Origin: Massilia sp. BSC265
GTDB lineage: Bacteria > Pseudomonadota > Gammaproteobacteria > Burkholderiales > Burkholderiaceae_D
Length of the DNA: 64,000 nt
Reading direction: 5' to 3'
Assembly: GCF_000740675.1 (NCBI RefSeq)
Contig: NZ_JPXI01000029.1
Span: forward strand, 525,125 to 589,124
Every line of letters starts with the position of its first letter. Positions within the stretch are counted from its first letter, which is position 1. Positions 54,387-61,824 of the stretch are shown one piece after another. The position numbers and the translations under genes are program-made. The notes under the pieces are model-generated. The model was not told where the DNA came from. It saw only the letters and a program-made list of their open reading frames with translations, and ran no database searches.

Positions 54387-54944
54387 TCAATGCGAGCCCG
54401 AGTAGAAGCAGCGGCCGCAGGCCTGGCGGTAGCTTTCGTTGCCTCCGATGCTCACCTGTTCGCCCTCGCGGATGCGGCGGCCTGCGGCATCGACGCGGAT
54501 GTTCATGGTCGCCTTCTTGCCGCAGGTGCAGATGTTCTTGATCTCCTCGATGTCGTCGGCCAGCGCCAGCAGATAGGCCGAGCCCGGAAAGGGCTCGCCG
54601 CGGAAGTCGCTGCGCAGGCCGTAGCAGATCACCGGGACGCCGCGCACTTGGGCGACCTGGTGCAATTGCTGCACCTGAAGCGTCGTGAGGAACTGGGCTT
54701 CATCGACCAGGATGCAGGAAACCGGCGGCGCGCTGGCGAGGAAATCGGTATTGCTGTCGAACAGGTCGACCTGGCGCTGCGGGCCGAGGCGCGAGGTGAT
54801 CACGCCCACGCCATAACGGTCGTCGATGGCGGCCGTGTAGAGCTTGACCTGCTGGCCCTGCTCTTCGTAGTTGTGCGCCACCTGCAATAGGGAGGTCGAT
54901 TTGCCGGCGTTCATCGCCGAGTACCTGAAATAAAGTTTTGCCAC
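54387..54944 (-). CDS. tdk: Thymidine kinase Tdk
   Basis: 185 aa. Type II thymidine kinase of the salvage pathway. Walker A SAMNAGKS at 9-16; CILVDEAQFL (Walker B and lid Gln); GLRSDFRGEPFPGS; zinc site from CTCG and CGRC. Transcribed on the minus strand; a TATAAT lies 50 bp upstream. Confidence 0.96.
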   Translation of the reverse strand: MAKLYFRYSAMNAGKSTSLLQVAHNYEEQGQQVKLYTAAIDDRYGVGVITSRLGPQRQVDLFDSNTDFLASAPPVSCILVDEAQFLTTLQVQQLHQVAQVRGVPVICYGLRSDFRGEPFPGSAYLLALADDIEEIKNICTCGKKATMNIRVDAAGRRIREGEQVSIGGNESYRQACGRCFYSGSH

Positions 54945-54993
54945 GGCCCTGCCCTGAAACGGAGTCGACTGCGTCGATATGGATAATTGCCGG

Positions 54994-54999
54994 ATTATA
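54994..54999 (-). promoter_or_regulatory. Candidate -10 element of tdk
   Basis: TATAAT on the minus strand, 50 bp before the tdk ATG. No convincing -35 was found. Confidence 0.4.
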
Positions 55000-55037
55000 A
55001 CAAGCAGGCGTGTCCGGACACCAGCCTCCGGGGCCGT

Positions 55038-55592
55038 TCAGCCCTCGTGCAGGCGGGCCGGATTGCCGGCAACGCGGGCGCCCGCCGGCACGTCGTGGGT
55101 CACCACGCTGCCGGCGCCCACCACGGCGTCGTCGCCGATCGTCACGCCCGGCAGGATGATGGCGCCGCCGCCGATCCAGACGTTGCTGCCGATCCGTACC
55201 TGCCGGCCGGATTCCAGCCCGCTGCGGCGCACGGCCGGGTCGAGCGGATGCTCGGCGGTATAGATCTGCACGGCCGGGCCGATGCGGGTATCGTCGCCGA
55301 TCGTGACCTGCGCGACGTCGAGGATGACGCAGCTGAAATTGACGAACACCCGGTTGCCGAGGCGGATGTTCCAGCCGTAGTCGCAATGGAAGGGAGGCCG
55401 CACGATGCTGCCCTCGCCCACGCCCGCCAGGCGCTCGGCCAGCAGGGTGCGCCAGACGGAGACCGGCTGGCCGAGGGCGGCGTTGTAGCGCGCCAGCCAG
55501 GCGGCGGTGACGGCCTGCTCCGCCACCAGTTCGGGATCGCTGGCGTGGTAGGGCTGGCCCTCCAGCATCTTGTGCCGCTCGCTCATGCGCAT
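55038..55592 (-). CDS. Maltose/galactoside O-acetyltransferase-like hexapeptide enzyme
   Basis: 184 aa from ATG 55592 (AGGAAA 5 bases upstream; an ATG at 55586 is an alternative). Starts with the Mac helical domain ([21 protein letters not shown]), then left-handed beta-helix hexapeptides ([51 protein letters not shown]). Active-site His in YTAEHPLD. Acetyl-CoA-dependent sugar acetyltransferase. 10 bp after the penicillin-acylase gene, so co-transcribed. Confidence 0.92.
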   Translation of the reverse strand: MRMSERHKMLEGQPYHASDPELVAEQAVTAAWLARYNAALGQPVSVWRTLLAERLAGVGEGSIVRPPFHCDYGWNIRLGNRVFVNFSCVILDVAQVTIGDDTRIGPAVQIYTAEHPLDPAVRRSGLESGRQVRIGSNVWIGGGAIILPGVTIGDDAVVGAGSVVTHDVPAGARVAGNPARLHEG

Positions 55593-55602
55593 GAGGTTTC
55601 CT

Positions 55603-57837
55603 TTACAGGCCCGGGTGGTACTTGCGCTCCAGGTTCTTCTCGATGTCTTCCTTGTAGAACAGCACGTCCTTGAACTCGCCGCGGCTGTACATCTCGGCCT
55701 GGTCGGCGAAGTGCTTCGAGGCCGGGTTATTGCTGTTGCCACCTGCAAGGATACTCTTCGCACGCACGCGCGGGCCGAATTCCACCACCGCGACGAAGCT
55801 GTTGCCGCGGTCGCCGTAGATGCGCTTGGTCTTCTGCTTGGCCACCATCCCGAACGAGGCCAGCGAGCCCCAGTTGGCCGAAGCGAACGCCACCGGCCAG
55901 CTCGGCTTGCCGTCGTCGTACTGCTGCTCGATGTCGCCGCTGATGCGCTGGAAGCGGTTGATCTCGCCCCACGGGGTCTGCCAGGTGCCGAAGTCGGCGG
56001 TGAGCTTGTCGGATGCACGCTGCAGCGAGGCCAGGCGCTCTTCGGCATTCAGGCTGCCGGTGACGAAGTCGACCACCGGCGTGCCCTGTGCGCGGGCGCG
56101 CGCCGCGTGCTGGGCCACCATGTCCTGGCCCCAGTAGATCGCCAGCGAGGTCGGCTTCGAATCGACGCCGAAACGCAGGTCCCAGCCGCGCAGGCTCGCT
56201 ACCTGCGCGGACAAGGCCGCCTTGCGGGGATCGCTCGCGGGCAGCGCGTCGTAGTCCTTCAGCAGCAGCGGCACCAGCGGTTCGAAGGCGGTCAGGTGGC
56301 TGTCGTAGGCGGCTGCGATCAGGCTGTCGAGCGTAAAGCTTTTCGCGTCCTTCAGCACGCGCTCGGCATGGCGTCCGCGCGCGTTTTCCGGCAACGACCA
56401 CATGTAGCTGGGCCAGTCCTCGCGCTTCGGGCTGCTCGCGCCCGACGCGCTGAACGGCCAGTTGTTGGTGTTCGAGATGTAGCCGCTGGCCGGGTTGAAC
56501 AGCGTGATGGTTTCCTTGATGGCGTGCAGGCCCTGCCATTCGGTGGCGGGCGTGCTGCCGTCCACCGGCTTGGTCCAGTCGAAGCGCGGGTCGCGCTTCG
56601 GGATGAAGTTGCCGTGGAAGTAGGCGATATTGCCCTTCGCGTCCGCATACACGGTGTTGTTCGAGGAGTTGGTGCGCAGCTCCATCGCCTTGTAGAAGGC
56701 CTTGTAGTCGCGCGCCTTGGTGCGGGTGTACGACTGGGTGAGCGCCTTGAGCGGTTCGTCCATCATCCGCACGGACACCCACTTGCCGCCCTCTTCGCGC
56801 ACCACCGGGCCGTGGTGCGTGAAATAGGCCGTGACCGTGCGGCTGGCCATGGCGCCCGACGCCGTCCTGTACGGCAGCGTGACCTGCCGCGCCCTTACCG
56901 GCCGCTCTTCCCTGCCGTACTTGTAAAAGAACCTGCCGTCGCGCTCGACCACGGTCTCCAGGTATTCGTCGATGACGTCGCCGCCGCCCGAGGTATGCAT
57001 CCAGCCGGCCTTGTCGTTGAAGCCCTGGTAGATGAAGAACTGGCCCCAGGTCACGGCGCCGTAGGCGTTCAGGCCTTCTTCGCTGACCATGTGCACTTCG
57101 GGGCGGAAGTAGAACGAGGTGTGCGGGTTGATCAAGAGGAGCGCATTGCCGGTGCGCGAGAGCTTGGGAGCGATTGCAAAGCCGTTGGAACCGCGCGGCT
57201 CCGCGTCGAATCCCTTGTCCAGCGCAGCCAGCTTGTCGGCCGCCGCCGCCTCGTTGCGCTTGCCGTAGAAGCGCTCCAGGTCCTTCAGGTCGATCGACTC
57301 GATGTCTCCGCCGATGCTGCCTTCGCTGAAGCTGAGCGCCATCCAGGGCTCGAAGCGGGTGATCAGCTTCGGCTTCACTTCCGGATGCGTGTACAGGTAG
57401 TAGTTCAGGCCATCGGCAAAGGCGTTCATCAGTTGTTTCAGCCAGGCCGGGCTGGCCGCGTACTTGGCTTGCATGTCGCTCGGCGTGATGTACATCTTCA
57501 TGCGCAGGTCGCGCCAGATTTCCTTTTCGCCCTCGACCTCGGCCAGGCGGCCCATCGCATTGATGTAATTGAGCTCGACGCGGTTGAAGTCGTCCTCGGC
57601 CTGGGCGTACAGCAGGCCGAACACCGCGTCGGCATCGAGCTTGCCGAACACGTGCGGGATGCCCCACTTGTCGCGCATGATGGTCACCCGCGCCGCCGTC
57701 TTCTTCCAGCGCGCCAGGTCGGCGGCGCTGGGGGCCTGCTTCACCGCGGGGGCGGTCGCCGGCGCAGCGAGTGCAGGCACGGCCGCGCCCAAGGCGCAGG
57801 CCAGGATGGACGGCAAAATGATGCGGGTGGTGGTCAT
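55603..57837 (-). CDS. Penicillin acylase family (Ntn) amidohydrolase
   Basis: 744 aa. Signal peptide ([25 protein letters not shown]). The alpha chain ends before the autoprocessing point; the beta chain should start at nucleophile Ser217 in [12 protein letters not shown], a typical Ntn-hydrolase start. [10 protein letters not shown] is the alpha-chain hallmark. Beta-chain motifs include [16 protein letters not shown] and [15 protein letters not shown]. The family cleaves penicillins, acyl-homoserine lactones (PvdQ/QuiP) or other amides; the substrate cannot be chosen from this sequence. Periplasmic. Confidence 0.92.
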   Translation of the reverse strand: MTTTRIILPSILACALGAAVPALAAPATAPAVKQAPSAADLARWKKTAARVTIMRDKWGIPHVFGKLDADAVFGLLYAQAEDDFNRVELNYINAMGRLAEVEGEKEIWRDLRMKMYITPSDMQAKYAASPAWLKQLMNAFADGLNYYLYTHPEVKPKLITRFEPWMALSFSEGSIGGDIESIDLKDLERFYGKRNEAAAADKLAALDKGFDAEPRGSNGFAIAPKLSRTGNALLLINPHTSFYFRPEVHMVSEEGLNAYGAVTWGQFFIYQGFNDKAGWMHTSGGGDVIDEYLETVVERDGRFFYKYGREERPVRARQVTLPYRTASGAMASRTVTAYFTHHGPVVREEGGKWVSVRMMDEPLKALTQSYTRTKARDYKAFYKAMELRTNSSNNTVYADAKGNIAYFHGNFIPKRDPRFDWTKPVDGSTPATEWQGLHAIKETITLFNPASGYISNTNNWPFSASGASSPKREDWPSYMWSLPENARGRHAERVLKDAKSFTLDSLIAAAYDSHLTAFEPLVPLLLKDYDALPASDPRKAALSAQVASLRGWDLRFGVDSKPTSLAIYWGQDMVAQHAARARAQGTPVVDFVTGSLNAEERLASLQRASDKLTADFGTWQTPWGEINRFQRISGDIEQQYDDGKPSWPVAFASANWGSLASFGMVAKQKTKRIYGDRGNSFVAVVEFGPRVRAKSILAGGNSNNPASKHFADQAEMYSRGEFKDVLFYKEDIEKNLERKYHPGL

Positions 57838-57869
57838 GCGTGTCTCCTTCTTCTCGTTCTATCGTCGTC

Positions 57870-58664
57870 TTATTGTGTGACGCCGGCGTGGACCAGGCGC
57901 TGCTTGAGCACTTCGTTCTCGGTCAGCAGGGTCGCCACCCGGTCCTTCAGCGAGGCGATCTCGGCGCGCGCGGCGGCCAGTTCGTCGGCCGGGTCGCTTG
58001 GCGCGGCCTCCTTCTTCGGACGGGTCGCCATCTTCTGCTCGCGCACCTGGCGCGCAGCCTGCTGCAGCTCCTTGCGGCCGCCGGCGACGGCGGCCTTCTG
58101 CGCATCGATCGGCAGCTGGGCCACGTTGGCGGCGGCATTGATCGAGATGGTCCCGGTGCGCACGGCTTCGCGCAGCTCCGGCGTCGCGGCCTTCTGGATG
58201 CGCTCGATCTGGCTGATGGTATTGGCCGACACGCGCGCGGCCTTGGCCACTTCCTCGCGGGTGTTCCAGGGCGGCGGCGGGCGCGCATCCATGTCGTCGG
58301 CCTCCGGCTTGGGCGGCGCCAATGCCATCTCCTCGGCCATGCGCGCGGTGACGATCTCCTTCTTCTTGAGCGCCAGTACGCCGCGCTGGAAGTCGGACAC
58401 GCTGCGGCGCGCCAGGTGGTTGTCGATCATCCACAGCATCACGTCGTCGATCGACGCGAAGTTGTTGTTGTGGACGGTGCGGAAGGGAATGCCGTGCTTC
58501 TGGCAAATCTCGTAGCGGTTGTGTCCGTCGATCAGGGTGTCGCGCCACAGCACCAGCGCATCGCGGCAGCCCTCGGCAAGCAGGCTGCGCTCGAGCGCGG
58601 CGTATTCGATGTCGGTCAGCGGGTCGACGAAGGCACGCAATTCGTCATTGATGATGATGTTCAA
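57870..58664 (-). CDS. ParB/Srx-domain DNA-binding protein (orphan)
   Basis: 264 aa from TTG 58664, chosen for the AGAGGA ribosome site 7 bases upstream; an ATG 48 bases further up lacks one. N-terminal ParB nuclease-like domain (DPLTDIEYAALERSLLAEGCRDALVLW, LIDGHNRYEICQKHGI), then helix-turn-helix (REEVAKAARVSANTISQIERIQ), a basic linker, and a C-terminal leucine-rich coiled coil (LKDRVATLLTENEVLKQR). No ParA gene is near. It lies 32 bp upstream of the penicillin acylase gene. Confidence 0.85.
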   Translation of the reverse strand: MNIIINDELRAFVDPLTDIEYAALERSLLAEGCRDALVLWRDTLIDGHNRYEICQKHGIPFRTVHNNNFASIDDVMLWMIDNHLARRSVSDFQRGVLALKKKEIVTARMAEEMALAPPKPEADDMDARPPPPWNTREEVAKAARVSANTISQIERIQKAATPELREAVRTGTISINAAANVAQLPIDAQKAAVAGGRKELQQAARQVREQKMATRPKKEAAPSDPADELAAARAEIASLKDRVATLLTENEVLKQRLVHAGVTQ

Positions 58665-59105
58665 TTCTTGTCCTCTTGCAGCGGCGGCAACCAATAAACC
58701 GCCGTCCGGCATGCTACACCATCAGGCCGGAACGACCAATGGATGAGTGGGAGTCGATGCCGTTGCCATGTACCGGCATGGAGTTCCCCACCTATTCACC
58801 TCGCATGACATTCCTCAGCCATGGCGCTGCGCTGGCGCACGGCTTCGTTAGGCCGCCGGGGTGGAGGCCGGGGTCATGTGGTGGCGCCACAGCACGCGTG
58901 TGTATGAACGGGCGGATCGGGAGATCGCGGCGCGCCGGGAAACACCGCCGCCGGAGGCGGGACCGCGCGAAGTAGGGCCGCTATCAGTGGCGCCCTGAAT
59001 GGATGCGTTGCCGCGTAGCCGGCGTGCGTCGCCGGCCGCCTGGACAGGCGGCGACGCCGCTGCCCGAAAAGGCTTCACATGCCGTGCTGGAACCATTGTA
59101 AAAGC
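58665..59105. other. 440-bp gap without a clear gene, ahead of tRNA-Leu
   Basis: GC-rich spacer with some local inverted repeats (GCCGGCGTGCGTCGCCGGC-like near 59020). Apart from one possible 40-codon frame at 58876 I see no supported gene, repeat or promoter. Confidence 0.6.
58876..58998 (+). CDS. Possible 40-aa small protein
   Basis: ATG frame MWWRHSTRVYERADREIAARR, then a Pro/Glu/Gly tail ending in TGA. It has natural-looking composition and GC-rich third positions, but no strong ribosome site. It could be a remnant or chance. Low support. Confidence 0.25.
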   Translation: MWWRHSTRVYERADREIAARRETPPPEAGPREVGPLSVAP

Positions 59106-59190
59106 GTGGTGCGGGCAGCCGGAATCGAACCGGCACGCCTTGCGGCGGCAGATTTTAAGTCTGATGCGTCTACCAATTTCGCCATGCCCG
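59106..59190 (-). tRNA. tRNA-Leu(UAA)
   Basis: 85 nt including an encoded 3' CCA. Acceptor stem GCGGGCA / TGCCCGC, D-arm, anticodon loop CTTAAAA giving TAA at the anticodon, a long variable arm (class II) and T-arm GGTTCGATTCC. Decodes UUA and UUG leucine codons. Confidence 0.97.
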
Positions 59191-59270
59191 CGCCGGCGGG
59201 GATTGTACTACGTGCGGCAGCCAGAGTGTTAGTAGTTGAGCTACTTGGGGGTTGCCTGAGCGGCCTGAAG

Positions 59271-59340
59271 CACGACTTGCAAGCCTGGCGACCGTTACGG
59301 CCGTTCTCCAAACGATCGGCAACAACGTGTTTCGCACGAA
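59271..59340 (-). ncRNA. Decayed third copy of the small-RNA repeat
   Basis: Shares CTTGCA-type and GTGCGAA-type blocks with the 5' halves of the two complete units (GACTTGCAAGCC, then GTGTTTCGCAC in plus sense) but lacks the core hairpins and a clear terminator. Truncated or diverged, between tRNA-Leu and the first complete unit. Confidence 0.35.
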
Positions 59341-59347
59341 AGAGAGC

Positions 59348-59380
59348 AAAAAGAGGCCGCTGTCCCGTAAGGACAGCGGC
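59348..59380 (-). terminator. Intrinsic terminator of small-RNA unit 1
   Basis: 10-bp perfect stem, 5-nt loop, then CTCTTTTTG on the minus strand. Confidence 0.85.
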
Positions 59381-59535
59381 GAAGAACTCAGTCAATGCTG
59401 AGCTGGAGACACACGAAGAACGGTGGAACTATCCACCAGACACGTAACCAACTTGAGTCCGTCTCCCCGAGCTGCAAGCTCAGTTTTTCCTCGCCAGTTT
59501 GTCAGCCTGTTCGCACATACGCGAAGAAACACCTC
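59348..59535 (-). ncRNA. Putative small RNA, repeat unit 1
   Basis: Minus-strand RNA of up to about 190 nt. From 5': conserved block GTGCGAACA...GACAAAC (59497-59516), CTTGCA, hairpin GGTGGA-TAGT-TCCACC (59422-59437), hairpin CTCAG-CATTGA-CTGAG (59387-59402), then the terminator GCCGCTGTCC-TTACG-GGACAGCGGC (59356-59380) with CTCTTTTT. The core 60 nt matches unit 2 at 52 positions by my hand alignment; stems are conserved or covary. No protein frame is preserved. The 5' end and promoter are not defined. Confidence 0.7.
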
Positions 59536-59556
59536 GGCGCGTGGACCGCTCGTCCG

Positions 59557-59588
59557 AAAAAAAGCCGCTGCCAGGTGAAGGCAGCGGC
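59557..59588 (-). terminator. Intrinsic terminator of small-RNA unit 2
   Basis: 9-bp perfect GC-rich stem, 7-nt loop, then seven T on the minus strand. Confidence 0.9.
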
Positions 59589-59744
59589 CGAGAACTCAGT
59601 CAACACTGAGCTGGAGACACGCGGAGAAAGGTGGAACCATCCACCAGAGAACAGCACCGACATAAGTCCGCTATCGGGACCTGCAAGCGCCGTTTCATCC
59701 CACGCGTTTGTCGGCGTGTTCGCACAAGCTTGCGGCAAAACCTC
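59557..59744 (-). ncRNA. Putative small RNA, repeat unit 2
   Basis: Second copy, offset by 208 bp. 5' block GTGCGAACA...GACAAAC (59706-59725), hairpin GGTGGA-TGGT-TCCACC (59630-59645), hairpin CTCAG-TGTTGA-CTGAG (59595-59610), terminator GCCGCTGCC-TTCACCT-GGCAGCGGC (59564-59588) followed by seven T. The terminator stem is one pair shorter than in unit 1 on both arms, a compensatory change. It starts 10 bp after the small membrane-protein gene, so it could also be a 3'-UTR-derived RNA. Confidence 0.7.
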
Positions 59745-59753
59745 AGTAAAGGC

Positions 59754-59954
59754 TCAGTAGATCGACTCGTAGGCCACTGCCAGGCAGACCAGGCCCACGA
59801 AAAACAGCAGGCCGTAGACGAAGATGCGCATCGAGGTCGCCAGCTCGGCGACGGCGCGGCTGGCCTTGCTGTCAAGCTTTCCTTTGCGCCGCGCGCCATT
59901 CAACAGCAGTGAAACGAAGACGAACAGCGTCGCCAGGATCAGGACGATTTTCAT
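59754..59954 (-). CDS. Small two-helix membrane protein
   Basis: 66 aa. Two hydrophobic helices (MKIVLILATLFVFVSLLLNG and MRIFVYGLLFFVGLVCLAVAY) separated by a basic/polar loop (ARRKGKLDSKASRAVAELATS). No domain recognised. It is immediately upstream of the small-RNA array on the same strand, and 19 bp downstream of another small membrane-protein gene. Confidence 0.75.
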   Translation of the reverse strand: MKIVLILATLFVFVSLLLNGARRKGKLDSKASRAVAELATSMRIFVYGLLFFVGLVCLAVAYESIY

Positions 59955-59973
59955 GAAGATTCAGGTACGTGCC

Positions 59974-60378
59974 TCAGGTGCGTGCAACAACGAGCGCCAG
60001 CGCCACCAGCGCCAGGATCGACGACACCCCGGTCGCCACGCCCAGCCACAGCATGCGCTTGCGCGCCACGTCCATCTTGGCGATCAGCTGGGCATTCTGG
60101 TCGGCCATGTTGGCGATGATCTCCGAAGCCTGGAGCATCTGGGTACGCAGGTCCGCCAGGCTCATCTCGTTCTTCTCGACGCGCATGACGAGCGTGCCGA
60201 AGTAGTCTTCCTGCGGCTCGTCCGGCGTCAATGGGTCCGGAGCCATGCCGGCAGCGCCGCCCGACTTGCGCGCCACCTGGTCCCACAGCCTGCGCGCGGT
60301 TCCCGCAACCTGCGGCGCGGCGTGGATCACTTCGCTCCACGGTACCGTTTTCAACATACTCCACCAGCCACTGGCCAT
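59974..60378 (-). CDS. Membrane-anchored coiled-coil hypothetical protein
   Basis: 134 aa. Cytosolic N-terminal part (MLKTVPWSEVIHAAPQVAGTARRLWDQVARK), acidic linker, a coiled-coil-like stretch with heptad spacing (EMSLADLRTQMLQASEIIANMADQNAQLIAKM), and a C-terminal transmembrane helix (VATGVSSILALVALALVV). Tail-anchored layout. I do not recognise the family. Divergent from the YedK gene. Confidence 0.75.
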   Translation of the reverse strand: MASGWWSMLKTVPWSEVIHAAPQVAGTARRLWDQVARKSGGAAGMAPDPLTPDEPQEDYFGTLVMRVEKNEMSLADLRTQMLQASEIIANMADQNAQLIAKMDVARKRMLWLGVATGVSSILALVALALVVART

Positions 60379-60496
60379 CTTGCTCCCCTATCGATCGATG
60401 TCTAGCCGGGAGCATACCACTGCGCGCGACCGGTATACGAACTCATCCGGTCTCTACCGTGCTGCCCCCCGCGCGCGGCTGCGCTACCATGGACCC

Positions 60497-61180
60497 ATGT
60501 GTGGACGATTTGACCAGAGCCAGACGGCTCGCTACTACGCCAGCGTATTCGGCTGGACCGACGCGGTCTACGACAGCGAGTCCACGCCTGCCTGGAACGT
60601 TTCGCCCGGCAGCTATCGCCCGGTGATGCACCTGCAGGACGGCGAGCGCCGCATCGACGACGTGTTCTGGAGCTACCGCGCGCGCTGGGCCGAGGGCAAG
60701 GTGCCGATCATGGTCAACGCCCGCATGGACAAGCTGAGCAACCGCTACTGGAAACCGCTGCTCAAGAAGGGGCGCGCGATCGTGCCGGCCGAGGGCTGGT
60801 ACGAATGGACCGGCGAAAAGGGCAAGAAGCAGCCATGGCATATCCACCGCAAGGACCGTGCGCCCCTGTTCTTCCTGGCCTTGGCCAACTTCGGCAGCCT
60901 TGGTGAAGACCGCGCCGAGCACCGCGCCGAGGCCGGCTTCGTGCTGGTCACCGACGCGGCCGACGAGGGCATGCTCGACATCCACGACCGCCGTCCGGTG
61001 GTGCTGGAAGCCGCCGACGCCGCGTTATGGCTCAACCCCGATCTCTCGCCCGAGGAAGCCCTGGACCTGGCGCGCCGCGTCGCCCTGCCCGTCGATGCCT
61101 TCGAATGGTACAAGGTGACCAACGCCGTGAACCGCCCGGGCGCGCAGGATCCGCAAATGGCCCTGCCCCTGGCCGACTGA
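60497..61180 (+). CDS. SOS response-associated peptidase family protein (YedK/HMCES)
   Basis: 227 aa from ATG 60497, needed so that Cys2 becomes the N-terminal catalytic residue (MCGRF). Active-site residues: Cys2, Asn74 in MVNARMD, Glu99 in PAEGWYEW and His163 in DIHDRRPV. The family crosslinks covalently to abasic sites in single-stranded DNA and protects them. No LexA box is evident upstream, but none was searched for exhaustively. Followed by TTTACC-GGAT-GGTAAA, a weak hairpin. Confidence 0.95.
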   Translation: MCGRFDQSQTARYYASVFGWTDAVYDSESTPAWNVSPGSYRPVMHLQDGERRIDDVFWSYRARWAEGKVPIMVNARMDKLSNRYWKPLLKKGRAIVPAEGWYEWTGEKGKKQPWHIHRKDRAPLFFLALANFGSLGEDRAEHRAEAGFVLVTDAADEGMLDIHDRRPVVLEAADAALWLNPDLSPEEALDLARRVALPVDAFEWYKVTNAVNRPGAQDPQMALPLAD

Positions 61181-61370
61181 ATTTTTTACCGGATGGTAAA
61201 CATTCTGCACGCTTGCCTGTGCACGAGCAATTTTCCTGATCCCAGATTGCTGTGGGTAAATATCTGCTTAAGATCAAACACTTGCATGAGCTAGATCGAA
61301 CGACGGCACGCAACCAAAGCTCGGTTTGGACGGTCTTAAAAGACTGATACCAACCTTGAGGAAATGTTAT

Positions 61371-61742
61371 ATGGGCGAGTACATGCAAGTTCGGGCCATG
61401 CTGCAAGAAGGCGAGGCCTATGCGGGACTAATCCTCGGCAAGGAAAAGGATCCTGATTACCACCTGGTGCTGTTGCCGGACGAGGCGGTCGACGTCAGCT
61501 GGCCGACCGCCGTCGACTGGGCGCGGACGCGCGGCGGGGTCCTGCCGACCCGGCGCGAGCTGGCCCTGCTGTTTGCCAACCAGCGCGAAGCCTTCGAGCG
61601 CAACTGGTACTGGTCGAGCGAGCCGCACGAAACGCGCACCCAGCTGGTCTGGGGGCAGAATTTCGCCAGCGGCATCCAGACCATCTACGGGCGCCCCTAC
61701 CGGGGGCATGCGCGAGCGGTACGGCGTATCGCCGTGCCCTGA
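61371..61742 (+). CDS. DUF1566-like single-domain protein
   Basis: 123 aa from ATG 61371 (GAGGA 8 bases upstream). No signal peptide. DUF1566 pattern: WPTAVDWARTRGGVLPTRRELALLF, NWYWSSEPHE, LVWGQNFASG, RGHARAVRRI. DUF1566 domains occur in secreted lipoproteins and in phage-type tail or receptor-variable proteins; here it stands alone, without phage neighbours. Function unknown. The 190 bp upstream hold no gene. Confidence 0.8.
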   Translation: MGEYMQVRAMLQEGEAYAGLILGKEKDPDYHLVLLPDEAVDVSWPTAVDWARTRGGVLPTRRELALLFANQREAFERNWYWSSEPHETRTQLVWGQNFASGIQTIYGRPYRGHARAVRRIAVP

Positions 61743-61824
61743 GGCCGGCTGCGCAGGACAGGCAAGCGCCCCCGCATCGCACAGGCGGGCATGGGCGCCG
61801 CCTGCCGTCAAGGCTCGACTGCGG

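Noticed and set aside
58665..59190. Integrated element at tRNA-Leu
   Set aside because: No integrase, no repeated tRNA 3' end and no composition shift in the window.
59271..59744. CRISPR array
   Set aside because: Only two to three units of about 208 bp with no short repeats of constant length, no spacers and no cas genes.
59395..59760. Plus- and minus-strand frames of 78-121 codons across the repeat array
   Set aside because: They are not preserved between the two repeat units, while the hairpins are, so the RNA reading was preferred.
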